A stretch of DNA of 64,000 nt from Ignavibacteria bacterium (lineage in GTDB: Bacteria > Bacteroidota > Ignavibacteria > Ch128b). Positions 54,485-63,811 of the stretch are shown here, in pieces. Position 1 is the stretch's first letter. Every line of letters begins with the position of its first letter. The notes beneath the pieces were generated by a model, which ran no database searches, was not told where the DNA came from, and worked only from the letters and a program-made list of their open reading frames with translations. The translations under genes and the position numbers were made by a program. Location of the stretch: positions 1 through 64,000 of the forward strand of contig VGVX01000004.1 in the NCBI GenBank assembly GCA_016873845.1. Reading direction: 5' to 3'.

Positions 54485-57388
54485 TTAATCCAATTTTTGA
54501 TCTATTTCATATGAACTTATTGGTTCACAGCTGCAAACGAGATTTCTATCTCCGTGGGCGCTGTTAATGCGTCCGACATAGGGCCAAAATTTATTTCGTT
54601 TTGTCCATTCAGCTGGAAAGGCAGCCTTTTCTCTTGAATATTTATGATTCCAAGTGTCCGAGACTACATCCAGCGAGGTATGCGGCGCATTTTTTAAAAC
54701 ATTATCAACTTTATCAGAATTCCCACGTTCAATTTCTTTGATTTCCTGACGAATCATTATCATTGCATTGCAGAAACGGTCGAGTTCATATTTGCTTTCA
54801 CTCTCTGTCGGTTCAACCATTAATGTACCTGGAACGGGAAATGAAACTGTTGGTGCATGAAATCCATAGTCCATTAGTCTCTTTGCAATATCTTCAACTT
54901 CGATATTTGCCGTTGATTTAAATTCACGCATATCGAAGATCAGCTCGTGTGCAACTCTACCTTTGCTTCCTGTATAAAGAACTCTGAAATGTTTTTCAAG
55001 TTTAGCTTTGATGTAATTCGCATTAAGGATTGCTGTCTCAGTTGCTTTTTTGAGTCCCTTACTTCCCATCATTTTGATATAAGCGTGAGAGATGATCAGA
55101 ACATTGGCGCTTCCCCAAGGTGCCGCCGAGATAGATGATATTCCCTTTTCGCCGCCTACCGAAATTATCGGATGTGAAGGGAGAAATTGTTTCAAATGTT
55201 CAGCAACTGCAATTGGTCCAACGCCTGGACCACCGCCGCCATGAGGAATCGCAAAAGTCTTATGAAGATTCAAATGACAAACATCCGCACCCATTAATTT
55301 TGGAGTAGTAAATCCTAGCTGAGCATTTAAATTTGCACCATCCATATAAACTTGCCCGCCGTTCTTATGAACGATTTTGCAAATATCAATTATGTTTTCT
55401 TCAAATACTCCGTGTGTTGATGGATATGTAACCATTAATGAAGAAAGGTTTTCTTTGTTCTGCTCTGCTTTAACTATCAAGTCATTTACATCAATATTTC
55501 CCTTTTCATCGCATTTCACTACAACCACTTTCATTCCTGCCATGACTGCACTGGCAGGATTAGTTCCATGAGCAGATGAAGGGATTAAAACAACGTTCCG
55601 TTTTGATTCACCCTTGCTGTGATGAAATGCACGAATTACCATTAATCCAGCAAATTCGCCTTGTGCTCCCGAATTTGGCTGCAACGAAACAGCAGCAAAA
55701 CCTGTAATCGCGGCGAGATCATATTCTAACTCTTTTATAATTTGTTGATAACCCTCAGTCTGATCCAGCGGAACGAATGGATGAATATTTGTGAATTCGG
55801 GAAAAGTTACGCCCAGCATCTCTGAGGCTGCATTTAATTTCATAGTGCATGAGCCAAGCGGGATCATGGACGTCGTTAGTGACAAATCTCGATTCTCAAG
55901 CGATTTAATATATCTTAGCAGTTCTGTTTCTGAAAGATTTGATTTGAAAACTTTCTGCGTTAAAAAATTGCTTTTTCGCCTGAGATTGGTTTTGACACTA
56001 CTTTCAACTTCCAGATCCAACTTCTCAAAACTAAGGGAAGTGCTCGTATCGATCCCTTTGGCCATTACTTCTAAAATTTCTTTTACATCTGCTACTGAAG
56101 TAGTTTCATCAAGAGAAATCCCGATCAGTCTATTTTCAAAATACCTGAAATTTATTTTCTTCTCAGCGGCAGTTTTTTTTATCCGTTCTATTTTATCGGT
56201 TTGATTTTCTAGATCAATTATAAGAGTATCAAAAAATTGAGCGTTCAATTGTCTAATATTCAATTGTTTTAAGCCAGAGTTGAGAAGATTAGTAAGCTTG
56301 TGTACTCGTTCAGCAATTTTTTGGATCCCCTCGGGTCCGTGATAAACAGCATACATCCCCGCCATAATGGCAAGAAGCACTTGAGCCGTACAGATGTTGC
56401 TCGTTGCTTTCTCACGTTTGATATGCTGCTCACGAGTTTGCAGCGCCATTCTAAGTGCGGGCCTGCCGTGAACATCTATTGATGCACCAATAATTCTTCC
56501 TGGAATGATCCTCTTGAATTCTTCCTTACATGCGAAATATGCTGCGTGCGGACCACCAAAACCCATTGGCACTCCGAAGCGTTGGGTTGAACCAACAACA
56601 ATATCCGCTCCAAATTCACCGGGGGGTTTAAGCAAAGCTAAACTTAAAATATCCGCAGCAACGATTTTATTTATCTTAATTGCATCTGCTTTAGAAAAGA
56701 AATCTGAATAATCATTAACCGAACCTTTTCCAGATGGATATTGAACCAATAATCCAAAAAAATCATCTGTCAGTTTTAGCTCATCGTATTTCCCAACAAC
56801 AATCTCAATTCCTTGTGGAACTGCACGGGTTTGTAAGACGGCTAAAGTTTGGGGGAAGACATCTTCATCGACAAAAAATTTATTAGTATTCTTTTTTGAA
56901 CTTCTTGAATACGCGAATGAAACATTCATCGCTTCAGCGGCAGCAGTTGCTTCATCAAGCAAAGAAGCGTTCGCTATCGGCATTGATGTCAATTCCATTA
57001 CCATTGTTTGATAATTTATCAAAGCTTCGAGACGTCCTTGAGAAATTTCTGCTTGATATGGTGTGTATTGCGTGTACCATCCGGGATTTTCGAGAACGTT
57101 TCGCTGAATTGCTGCTGGCAGGATCGTATTGTAATAACCCATCCCAATATAAGATTTAAAGACTTTATTTTTTTGAGCAGTTTGCCTCAGCTTATTCAAA
57201 TATTCAAACTCACTAAGTGACTGGTCGAGTGAAATTTCTTCTTTAAGTCTAATTTGAGGGGGAATAGTTTCCTCTATCAGGGTGTCAATCGATTCAGCAC
57301 CGACTTCATAAAGCATTTCTTTTATATCATTTTCATTCAATCCGATGTGACGATTTACAAATCTATCGGGATGGTTAAAGGAATTCAT
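54485..57388 (-). CDS. gcvP: Glycine dehydrogenase (aminomethyl-transferring), P-protein
   Basis: A 967-residue PLP enzyme of the glycine cleavage system; it decarboxylates glycine and passes the aminomethyl group to the lipoyl H-protein. This is the long single-chain form with two homologous halves. The PLP lysine is in [16 protein letters not shown] (about 708). [14 protein letters not shown] and [13 protein letters not shown] are typical. No gcvT or gcvH lies beside it. ATG start. The upstream gap contains long repeats, and no glycine-riboswitch-like sequence was recognised. Confidence 0.95.
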   Translation of the reverse strand: MNSFNHPDRFVNRHIGLNENDIKEMLYEVGAESIDTLIEETIPPQIRLKEEISLDQSLSEFEYLNKLRQTAQKNKVFKSYIGMGYYNTILPAAIQRNVLENPGWYTQYTPYQAEISQGRLEALINYQTMVMELTSMPIANASLLDEATAAAEAMNVSFAYSRSSKKNTNKFFVDEDVFPQTLAVLQTRAVPQGIEIVVGKYDELKLTDDFFGLLVQYPSGKGSVNDYSDFFSKADAIKINKIVAADILSLALLKPPGEFGADIVVGSTQRFGVPMGFGGPHAAYFACKEEFKRIIPGRIIGASIDVHGRPALRMALQTREQHIKREKATSNICTAQVLLAIMAGMYAVYHGPEGIQKIAERVHKLTNLLNSGLKQLNIRQLNAQFFDTLIIDLENQTDKIERIKKTAAEKKINFRYFENRLIGISLDETTSVADVKEILEVMAKGIDTSTSLSFEKLDLEVESSVKTNLRRKSNFLTQKVFKSNLSETELLRYIKSLENRDLSLTTSMIPLGSCTMKLNAASEMLGVTFPEFTNIHPFVPLDQTEGYQQIIKELEYDLAAITGFAAVSLQPNSGAQGEFAGLMVIRAFHHSKGESKRNVVLIPSSAHGTNPASAVMAGMKVVVVKCDEKGNIDVNDLIVKAEQNKENLSSLMVTYPSTHGVFEENIIDICKIVHKNGGQVYMDGANLNAQLGFTTPKLMGADVCHLNLHKTFAIPHGGGGPGVGPIAVAEHLKQFLPSHPIISVGGEKGISSISAAPWGSANVLIISHAYIKMMGSKGLKKATETAILNANYIKAKLEKHFRVLYTGSKGRVAHELIFDMREFKSTANIEVEDIAKRLMDYGFHAPTVSFPVPGTLMVEPTESESKYELDRFCNAMIMIRQEIKEIERGNSDKVDNVLKNAPHTSLDVVSDTWNHKYSREKAAFPAEWTKRNKFWPYVGRINSAHGDRNLVCSCEPISSYEIDQKLD

Positions 57389-57496
57389 TTAGCAGTACCT
57401 TTCGCGATCAATGTAATTAGAAATAAGCAATTTGTAGTTACAAATATAAGAAAAATGTCGTTTAGCTGATGGATTGTGGCTTTTAGAATTGAAGAA

Positions 57497-57629
57497 AGAC
57501 TAAGACTGAGACTAAGGCTAAGAGAAGAATTGATGTCGTCACCGACCGGTCGGTGACGACAGATAGTCCATTCAGCCTCAACCTTAGCCTTTGCCTCAGT
57601 CTTGACCTCAATCTCAGCTTTTGCCTCTG
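57497..57629. repeat. Inverted hexamer tracts around a palindrome
   Basis: Left tract AGACTA AGACTG AGACTA AGGCTA (57497-57520). Right tract CCTCAA CCTTAG CCTTTG CCTCAG and so on, nine six-base units (57576-57629). The right tract is broadly the complement of the left, so the whole forms a long imperfect stem around the palindrome at 57534-57561. Confidence 0.6.
57534..57561. repeat. 28-bp perfect palindrome containing GTCACCGACCGGTCGGTGAC
   Basis: Arms 57534-57547 and 57548-57561 are exact reverse complements without a loop. Its central 20 bases are the same as at 25285-25304, while the flanking pairs differ (TCGTCACC here versus GCTGTCACC there). Confidence 0.8.
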
Positions 57630-57885
57630 CCCCACCAACTTGACAATACAAATGAATTTAATTAAAATCGCACAAAGTTAAGTGGAAAATGAAGTGAATA
57701 TCCGTAAAACCGGCAATGATTCTATGACAAAGCCAGTTCAAAATATAACTCGAATTAAATGTTCGCATATCACACCTCTACTGGGGAGATGTACACAATA
57801 TTGCGTTGTTGCAAATTTTAATTGTCATGCTCTCACACGCAATATAAAAGTAAAAGTTTTTAACATTATACTCTAAGGATAAAAG

Positions 57886-58289
57886 ATGATCACACCAGAA
57901 AAACTCAAAGATATTCAGAGGAAGGCATTAGCGGCAGTCGCTGATATGCCAGAGGGCGATTTGAAGACAAAGGCTTTTGAAGTCTTCCTTCAACATCTGC
58001 TCACCTCCGAAAGCTCTATAACTCTGGCAAAGTCAACAACTCCAGGGAAGATACTTGAGAAGGCTAAGAAATCTTCTAGGGCACCCGGCACTGTGAAAAG
58101 TAGAATTCTTCTATTGAAAGATGAAAAATTCTTCGAGGTTCCACGAACAATCAGAGAGGTTAAAGATGAACTACACGTTCACGGTGGATTCATCCAAACA
58201 CAGCTCTAAGCGGTGCCTTGCAAGGTCTCGTACGAGAAAGACATCTTCGCAGAATCAAGGACAAAATCTGGAAATATGTCAATCCATAA
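57886..58289 (+). pseudogene. Helix-rich protein with a C-terminal frameshift
   Basis: The ATG frame gives 107 residues (KLKDIQRKALAAVADMPEG, then TVKSRILLLKDEKFFEVPRT, IREVKDELHVHG) and stops at 58209. A better ending lies in another frame: WIHPNTALSGALQGLVRERHLRR, a basic stretch, then IWKYVNP and a stop at 58289 (given here in part only). The join near 58183 needs one base, so a single-base loss is likely. The C-terminal part looks like a winged-helix DNA-binding tail. Not assigned to a family. An AAGGA ribosome-binding site precedes the ATG. Confidence 0.6.
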
Positions 58290-58310
58290 CTCATAGAAGG
58301 AAATTCCAGA

Positions 58311-59081
58311 ATGGGTCCTCGTGAACTTACTGAGGTTGGCGATTTGGTCGATATTTTACCGACTATTTTAGATTCTATCACCACTGCACAACTTGACTAT
58401 TCGAATCCCAACACGAAAACCTTTCGTTCAAACATAGCTGAGTTACGTTCCAAAGCAAACGAACTTGTAGGTATATATCCGCGAGAATCGTTTCTATTAG
58501 CAAATAAAGCTATAAAACGTTTTGCAAATAAAGTTAACACTATTGTTCAAACTTTCCCAGGAGACGTTGTTATATAGAAGAATAATGTTGAGGAATTGAA
58601 AACTATCTGGCATCTTGAGGTACGGCCTTCAATCTATTCTCTTGAGCTTGCTCTTGCAGTTACTGGAGGCGTATACCTACCTGAGGAACCAGCATTATTC
58701 CGGGGCAAAGAAAGAATATTTCGTGACATTGCCATTGAGGTAAACATATGCTATAGAAATGGAGCCTCAAATGCTTGCAGTGTCTTACTACGTAGGCTCG
58801 TAGTGAGTCTTATAATCAAGGTCCATCAAAATAGGGGCACAGTTACTATTGCAACAAACCCAACAAATGGTAAGTTCTATAAATTAGATAAACTCATAGA
58901 TGATATTCGAGCCACTAATCTATTCACTCTATCTCAGAATGCACTTGATGCTCTTCCTGAATTAAAAAGACTTGGTGATTGGGGTGCACATAATAGAAAT
59001 ATTTTTGTTAATCGAACTGATCTAGATAATATTAAAACAAATGCAAGGTTATGTTTCGAAGAACTTTTGCGTTTAACATAA
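58311..59081 (+). pseudogene. DUF4145/HEPN-like protein interrupted by an in-frame amber stop
   Basis: One frame runs from the ATG at 58311 to 59081 with a single TAG at 58575-58577. Before it lie 88 residues of mostly helical sequence (DLVDILPTILDSITTAQL); after it comes a C-terminal domain (NACSVLLRRLVVSLI, then LGDWGAHNRNIF and FEELLRL) resembling DUF4145/HEPN proteins. The uninterrupted product would be about 256 residues. The upstream neighbour is also frameshifted, so the pair looks like a decayed accessory unit, possibly an old defence or toxin-like pair. Confidence 0.6.
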
Positions 59082-59243
59082 ATAAAATAAGAGCACGGCA
59101 ACTAACAAACAAAAACACGACGCTCAAGCAAAGTTTCCTGTGCGATTCTTCGCCTTTTAGTCTCGAATCGCCCAACGCGGTTGCTCTCAATAAATGGATT
59201 TATAATAGTCCGCAACAGTATGTCATTTTTGTGCAAGACGTTA
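59082..59243. other. Intergenic stem-loop after the degraded genes
   Basis: GCAAC (59098-59102) is inverted to GTTGC (59180-59184), and inside them GCGATTC (59142-59148) pairs with GAATCGC (59165-59171). The 87-bp nested structure begins 17 bases after the pseudogene stop. It has a TAACAAAC...CTCAAGC start and a GCCCAACGCG end, somewhat like an integron attC site, but the match is weak. Confidence 0.3.
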
Positions 59244-60008
59244 TTACACCAACCTCAACTTTTCGAGAGCTTTAAGTGCAGCTAATTGCTCGGCAGTTTT
59301 TTTCGTTGAACCTTTACCTTCACCAAAACTTACGTCTCCGATCATTACATGAATTGTGAATGTTTTTGAGTGGTGCGGACCTTCTTCTGAGACAACTTGA
59401 TAATTTGGGACAAGCATCTTCTGCGCTTGAGTGAATTCCAGTAAACGACTCTTGTAGTTTTTATCGTCCGAGATAATTAGTAGACCTTTATTTGGACGAA
59501 TGATGTATTTATGAATTAGCAGCTTTGCTTGTTCAAGTCCTTGGTCCAGATAAATTGCACCGACCAGTGCTTCGAGTGCATCGGAAATCATCGACTTAGC
59601 CCCGCCTCGAAATGCAATTCTTGCATTTTCACTCATGAAAAGAATTTCTTCGAGCTTAAGTTTTTCACCGGTATGAGCTAAAATTTCACGGTTCACAAAT
59701 CTCGATCGGATCTTAGTCATAAATCCTTCTTCTTCTTTTTTGAACCTGCTAAAGATGTACTCCCCGATTACAAGATTTAAAATTGAATCGCCTAAGAATT
59801 CTAATCTTTCATTAGAGCGGAAGCTGTGTTTGGAAATTTTGTGGTGTGCTGCTGAGCGGTGAGTGAGTGCTTCAAAAAAAATATCTGGATCTTTTATTTT
59901 TGATCCAATAATTTTTTCTAACCGCTTAATTCTAATTTCATCACTAACAGAAGATTCTGTCTTCTTTAGTGAGATACCATTCAAGAGGCGGGATATAAAT
60001 TTAGGCAC
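59244..60008 (-). CDS. rnc: Ribonuclease III
   Basis: A 254-residue double-strand-specific RNase. HRSAAHHK with RLEFLGDSILNLVIGE is the catalytic signature (Glu and Asp residues), and DALEALVGAIYLD the second metal site. A C-terminal dsRNA-binding domain follows (about 182-252; GEGKGSTKKTAEQLAA). It processes rRNA precursors and mRNAs. The start is GTG with AAGG upstream. It follows fabF by five bases, as in many bacteria. Confidence 0.94.
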   Translation of the reverse strand: MPKFISRLLNGISLKKTESSVSDEIRIKRLEKIIGSKIKDPDIFFEALTHRSAAHHKISKHSFRSNERLEFLGDSILNLVIGEYIFSRFKKEEEGFMTKIRSRFVNREILAHTGEKLKLEEILFMSENARIAFRGGAKSMISDALEALVGAIYLDQGLEQAKLLIHKYIIRPNKGLLIISDDKNYKSRLLEFTQAQKMLVPNYQVVSEEGPHHSKTFTIHVMIGDVSFGEGKGSTKKTAEQLAALKALEKLRLV

Positions 60009-60013
60009 AAACC

Positions 60014-61258
60014 TTAATTATATTTTTTAAATAACAATGTGGCGTTATGTCCGCCAAAGCCAAATGCATTGCTGAGTGCATAATTTACTTCTTTGTTCTG
60101 GGCTGCATTTGGAACATAATTCAAATCACATTCAGGATCAGGCTCTTCGTAATTAATCGTCGGCGGCACAAAGCTATTTTTGATTGCAAGTAAAGAGATA
60201 AGGGCTTCGGTTGCGCCAGCTGCACCGAGCAAATGTCCTGTCATCGATTTTGTAGACGAAACTGCAAGCTTATATGCATGCTCACCGAAAACAGTTTTGA
60301 TAGCTTGCGTTTCATTCCTGTCATTATATTCTGTTGAAGTCCCGTGCGCATTGATGTAATCTACCTGCTCAGGTTTTATCCCCGCTTCATCGAGACATGC
60401 CTGCATCGATCTGACAGCACCTTCACCTCCTGGTGCGGGTGCGGTAATGTGATGTGCATCACCCGTCAATCCGATTCCAACTAATTCACCATAAATTAAA
60501 GCGTTTCGTTTTAAAGCATGTTCAAGTTCTTCAAGTACCAATGTTGAAGAGCCTTCGCCCATAACGAAACCATCTCGGTGCTTGTCGAAAGGTCTGCTTG
60601 CTTTTTCTGGTGCATCGTTTCGAGTTGACAATGCTTTCATAGCATTAAATCCACCGATTCCCATTGGACAAACAGATGCTTCAGAACCGCCAGAGATAAT
60701 CACGTCGGCAGAGCCTCTTTGAATTAGCATATACCCATCAGCGATGGCGTGTGCAGATGTTGCACATGCAGAAGTAGTTGCGTAATTAGGTCCTTTAAAA
60801 CCAAATTTAATCGAGATGTGTCCAGCAGCAATATCAGCGATCATCATTGGAACAAAGAAGGGGCTTAACCGTTGTGCACCACCACCATTGAAAAGAATTT
60901 CTGATTGGTGATGCCATGTCCACATTCCGCCGATTCCAGAGCCAAAGATCACGCCAACACGATTTTTGTCTGTTGTGTCCAGTGGCAGCTTTGAATCTTC
61001 TATTGCTTCCATCGTTGAAACCATAGCTAACTGTGTAAAGAGATCAATTCTTTGAGCACTTTTTCGATCCATGAATTTCAAAGGATCAAATCCTTTCACT
61101 TCAGCAGCAAATCTAGTATCGAAACCTGAAGCATTAAACCTAGTAATTTGACCCACACCGTTTCTTCCGGATTTTAATCCTTCATACACTTCTTTAACAT
61201 TTAGACCGATAGGCAGAACTGAACCAAGACCGGTTACAACAACTCTTCTGTGATGCAT
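60014..61258 (-). CDS. fabF: 3-oxoacyl-[acyl-carrier-protein] synthase II FabF
   Basis: A 414-residue condensing enzyme that elongates fatty acids by joining malonyl-ACP to acyl-ACP. The catalytic Cys is in TTSACATSAH (about 164), with His in NAHGTSTEYND (about 304) and TGHLLGAAGA (about 341), and the FGGHN end is present. The ATG is 35 bases after the acpP stop. Typical fabF position between acpP and rnc. Confidence 0.95.
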   Translation of the reverse strand: MHHRRVVVTGLGSVLPIGLNVKEVYEGLKSGRNGVGQITRFNASGFDTRFAAEVKGFDPLKFMDRKSAQRIDLFTQLAMVSTMEAIEDSKLPLDTTDKNRVGVIFGSGIGGMWTWHHQSEILFNGGGAQRLSPFFVPMMIADIAAGHISIKFGFKGPNYATTSACATSAHAIADGYMLIQRGSADVIISGGSEASVCPMGIGGFNAMKALSTRNDAPEKASRPFDKHRDGFVMGEGSSTLVLEELEHALKRNALIYGELVGIGLTGDAHHITAPAPGGEGAVRSMQACLDEAGIKPEQVDYINAHGTSTEYNDRNETQAIKTVFGEHAYKLAVSSTKSMTGHLLGAAGATEALISLLAIKNSFVPPTINYEEPDPECDLNYVPNAAQNKEVNYALSNAFGFGGHNATLLFKKYN

Positions 61259-61293
61259 TGTATTTTCTTTGAATAATTAATAATTGCTAACTA

Positions 61294-61530
61294 TCAAGAA
61301 GCTAATTTTGCCTCGAGATATTTATATACGTCACCAACGGCTTGGATTTTTTCTGCATCTTCATCTGGAATTTGAATATTGAATGCTGTTTCAAAACCCA
61401 TGACGAGTTCAACTATATCAAGTGAATCAGCTCCAAGATCATTGATAAATGAAGCTTCAGGTGTAATTTGGGACTCTTCGACTCCCAATTTATCCATTAT
61501 GATTTCTTTTACTTTGGCTTGAACGTCCAT
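61294..61530 (-). CDS. acpP: Acyl carrier protein
   Basis: A 78-residue acidic ACP. The [10 protein letters not shown] motif holds Ser36 or so, the attachment point for 4'-phosphopantetheine. It carries the growing acyl chain for the fab enzymes around it. ATG start with GGAG upstream. Confidence 0.96.
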   Translation of the reverse strand: MDVQAKVKEIIMDKLGVEESQITPEASFINDLGADSLDIVELVMGFETAFNIQIPDEDAEKIQAVGDVYKYLEAKLAS

Positions 61531-61568
61531 TTAATTCTCCATTTTTTTGTTGTTAAATATATGATTTA

Positions 61569-62312
61569 TTACATAATCATTCCACCATCTACGCAGATTA
61601 CTTGGCCTGTGATGTAATCTGAGTCAGGCGAAGAAAGAAAAGCGACTGTTCGTGCGACATCTGAGGGTTGTCCCATTTTCTTCAAAGGTACAAGATTCAT
61701 GATCGCATCCTTTTGTGCTTGATTTAATTTTGCTGTCATTTCAGTTTCGATGAATCCGGGGGCAATTGCATTGACTTGAATATTTCGCCCGGCAAATTCT
61801 TTAGCAAGAGTTTTTGTCAATCCAATTACTCCGGCTTTCGATGCAACATAATTAGCCTGTCCAGCATTTCCCATTATTCCAACAACCGAAGCGATATTTA
61901 CAATCTTGCCAGACCTCTGTGCCATCATCGGTTTAATGACTGCTTTACTGAAATTGAAAACACTCTTCAGGTTCACTTGGATAACATCATCCCAATCTTT
62001 TTCTGTCATACGTAAAATCAAATTATCTCGTGTAATGCCGGCATTGTTAACCATGATGTCCACTGTACCGAAATTTTCAACGGTAAAGTCGATAGTCTTT
62101 TGTGCATCATCAAACTTAGAAGCATCACCCTTGAAATATTTAGCTTCGCCATTTACTTCTTTGATACTATCCAGAACTTGCTGTGCACTTCCCTCATCGG
62201 CAATATCAGAGATTACGACTTTTGCTCCTTCTTTTGAAAGATGCAAAGCGATTGCCGCACCGATACCGCGTGCGCCGCCAGTGACAATAGCAACTTTATC
62301 TTTCAATTTCAT
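61569..62312 (-). CDS. fabG: 3-oxoacyl-[acyl-carrier-protein] reductase FabG
   Basis: A 247-residue short-chain dehydrogenase that reduces 3-ketoacyl-ACP with NADPH. TGGARGIGAAIA is the nucleotide motif, NNAGITRDNL, IASVVG (Ser) and YVASKAG (Tyr, Lys) form the active site, and the end (YITGQVICVDGGMIM) is typical. Its start overlaps the DUF3109 gene by 17 bases. Confidence 0.95.
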   Translation of the reverse strand: MKLKDKVAIVTGGARGIGAAIALHLSKEGAKVVISDIADEGSAQQVLDSIKEVNGEAKYFKGDASKFDDAQKTIDFTVENFGTVDIMVNNAGITRDNLILRMTEKDWDDVIQVNLKSVFNFSKAVIKPMMAQRSGKIVNIASVVGIMGNAGQANYVASKAGVIGLTKTLAKEFAGRNIQVNAIAPGFIETEMTAKLNQAQKDAIMNLVPLKKMGQPSDVARTVAFLSSPDSDYITGQVICVDGGMIM

Positions 62313-62901
62313 AATGCAATTCTTTCTTTTTCAAATTAGTAAAATATTCTTCCTTATATTCCAGCAAATCACGGTATCCCTCTTCACCAAGGAAATGATG
62401 GATCTCATCTTTCATCGCTTCGAAAATCGTGGAAGTCTGATTCTTTGATTTACTGCAGTAATGCATTCTTTCAAGATGTTCATCATCAATTGTCAACTTA
62501 CCTTCAAAAATAACGAGCGGGAATAAGATACAATATAATGGCTTATAATTCCATTTATCTTCACCGCGATCCACTGCGGCTTTTTGCAGTGAACAGAATC
62601 CAACTTTATCAAGAAAAACACATTTATTGTTATATGTTTCGGTACCGGCACAGTAACCAGAATCAAAGTCTTTGTCTTCTTCTATTGGCTCAAACCATTT
62701 CGATTCATCGAGAGGCTGCGTTTCGTCCATATACTTTTTTACTATTTCGCGCTTCTCGAGAATCATTTCCATCTTTTTAAGGTCTGTATAAACACCGTAC
62801 CAGCAGCACTCACCGCTGCAAATGCAAACATCGCATTTAGGTACGAATGGATGAGTGAAAATTATTGGATCGATGATTAAACCGTTAATTACTTTTTGCA
62901 T
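62296..62901 (-). CDS. DUF3109 family cysteine-rich protein
   Basis: A 201-residue protein of unknown function. Cysteines are arranged as CDVCICSGECCWYG near residue 25, then GYC, CVFLDKVGFCSLQKAA and YCILFPLV, as in DUF3109, which suggests metal or Fe-S binding similar to YkgJ-type zinc/iron clusters. It lies between fabD and fabG and overlaps both (17 bases each), so it is tied to the fatty-acid operon. The function is not known. Confidence 0.88.
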   Translation of the reverse strand: MQKVINGLIIDPIIFTHPFVPKCDVCICSGECCWYGVYTDLKKMEMILEKREIVKKYMDETQPLDESKWFEPIEEDKDFDSGYCAGTETYNNKCVFLDKVGFCSLQKAAVDRGEDKWNYKPLYCILFPLVIFEGKLTIDDEHLERMHYCSKSKNQTSTIFEAMKDEIHHFLGEEGYRDLLEYKEEYFTNLKKKELHYEIER

Positions 62902-63811
62902 TGCTTAAATATTTTTCAATTTCTTCTTTTGTTCCTAAGCTTAAAGTTTCAACTGCCGGATCTATTCTCTTTATAAGTCCGCTTAAAACTTTACCTGAAC
63001 CAATCTCTATGAATGTTTGGATTCCGTCTCGGATCATATTTACAATAATTTTTTCCCATTGAACCGGACTAATTATTTGCTGTACCAAAAGATTCTTTAT
63101 TTCATTTTCATTTTCAAATTTTTCAGCTGTAACATTTGAGTAAACTGGAAAGTTAAATTTATTCAGTTGTACGCTCTCAAGCGAATTAGATATATTTTCA
63201 TACGCAAAGTTCATGAGCGGTGAGTGAAAAGCACCACTAACGATTAATTGCTTAGCGAGTTTTGCACCATTAGCTTTTGCTAATTCTACTAACTTTCTAA
63301 CTCCCGCAATCGAACCGGAGACTACAACTTGATCCGGGGAATTAAAATTAGCTGGTTGGACAATCCCTTCAGTTTTAGCCGACTCACAAAGCTCATTGAG
63401 TTTATCATAGCTAAGTCCAACTATTGCAGCCATGGTTCCAGGATTTCTTACTCCAGATTCCTGCATTAATTCACCACGTTTTCTGACTACTTTTAGAGCA
63501 TCTGAAAAATTCATAACACCTGAAGCTGTGAGCGCTGAGTATTCACCAAGTGAGTGACCAGCAGCTGCTGAGATTTGGATATTTTTTATTAGCTGCAATA
63601 CCGCAAGACTATGAACGAACAAGGAAGGTTGAGTATTTTCTGTCTGTTTAAGTTTTTCTTCTGGACCATAGAAGCAAACTTCCGAAAGTTTGAACTTTAG
63701 GATTTCGTCAGCTTCGTCAAATACTTTCCTGCATTCTGAAAAAGATTCATATAAATCTTTTCCCATACCGACAAATTGCGCGCCTTGACCTGGAAAAACT
63801 AATGCAGTCAT
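62885..63811 (-). CDS. fabD: Malonyl-CoA:ACP transacylase FabD
   Basis: A 308-residue enzyme that loads malonate from CoA onto ACP. FPGQGAQFVGMG is at the N-terminus, GHSLGEYSA holds the nucleophile Ser (about 88), and GAFHSPLM holds the active His (about 200). The ATG at 63811 overlaps the fabH stop (TAATG) and is preferred to a start five codons upstream. Confidence 0.95.
   Translation of the reverse strand: MTALVFPGQGAQFVGMGKDLYESFSECRKVFDEADEILKFKLSEVCFYGPEEKLKQTENTQPSLFVHSLAVLQLIKNIQISAAAGHSLGEYSALTASGVMNFSDALKVVRKRGELMQESGVRNPGTMAAIVGLSYDKLNELCESAKTEGIVQPANFNSPDQVVVSGSIAGVRKLVELAKANGAKLAKQLIVSGAFHSPLMNFAYENISNSLESVQLNKFNFPVYSNVTAEKFENENEIKNLLVQQIISPVQWEKIIVNMIRDGIQTFIEIGSGKVLSGLIKRIDPAVETLSLGTKEEIEKYLSNAKSN

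Larger units (their letters stand above)
57389..57885. other. Intergenic region with palindrome and hexamer repeats
   Basis: 497 bp with no supported gene. It holds the gcvP promoter side (57389-57490), a left hexamer tract (57497-57520), a 28-bp palindrome (57534-57561) and a right hexamer tract (57576-57629). A 9-bp inverted repeat, ATATTGCGT / ACGCAATAT (57798-57806 and 57837-57845), lies upstream of the degraded genes. A 64-codon open frame inside it has no ribosome-binding site and no recognisable domain, and is not accepted as a gene. Confidence 0.55.

Noticed and set aside
57389-57490. Possible glycine riboswitch before gcvP
   Set aside because: The conserved glycine aptamer core sequences were not found on the minus strand upstream of the start codon.
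57385-57651. An 88-codon minus-strand frame with an EAKAKVEAE-like start
   Set aside because: Its sequence is just the translated hexamer repeat and palindrome; no ribosome-binding site and no domain.
57682-57876. A 64-codon frame upstream of the degraded island
   Set aside because: No ribosome-binding site and no similarity to any family I know; it overlaps an inverted repeat.
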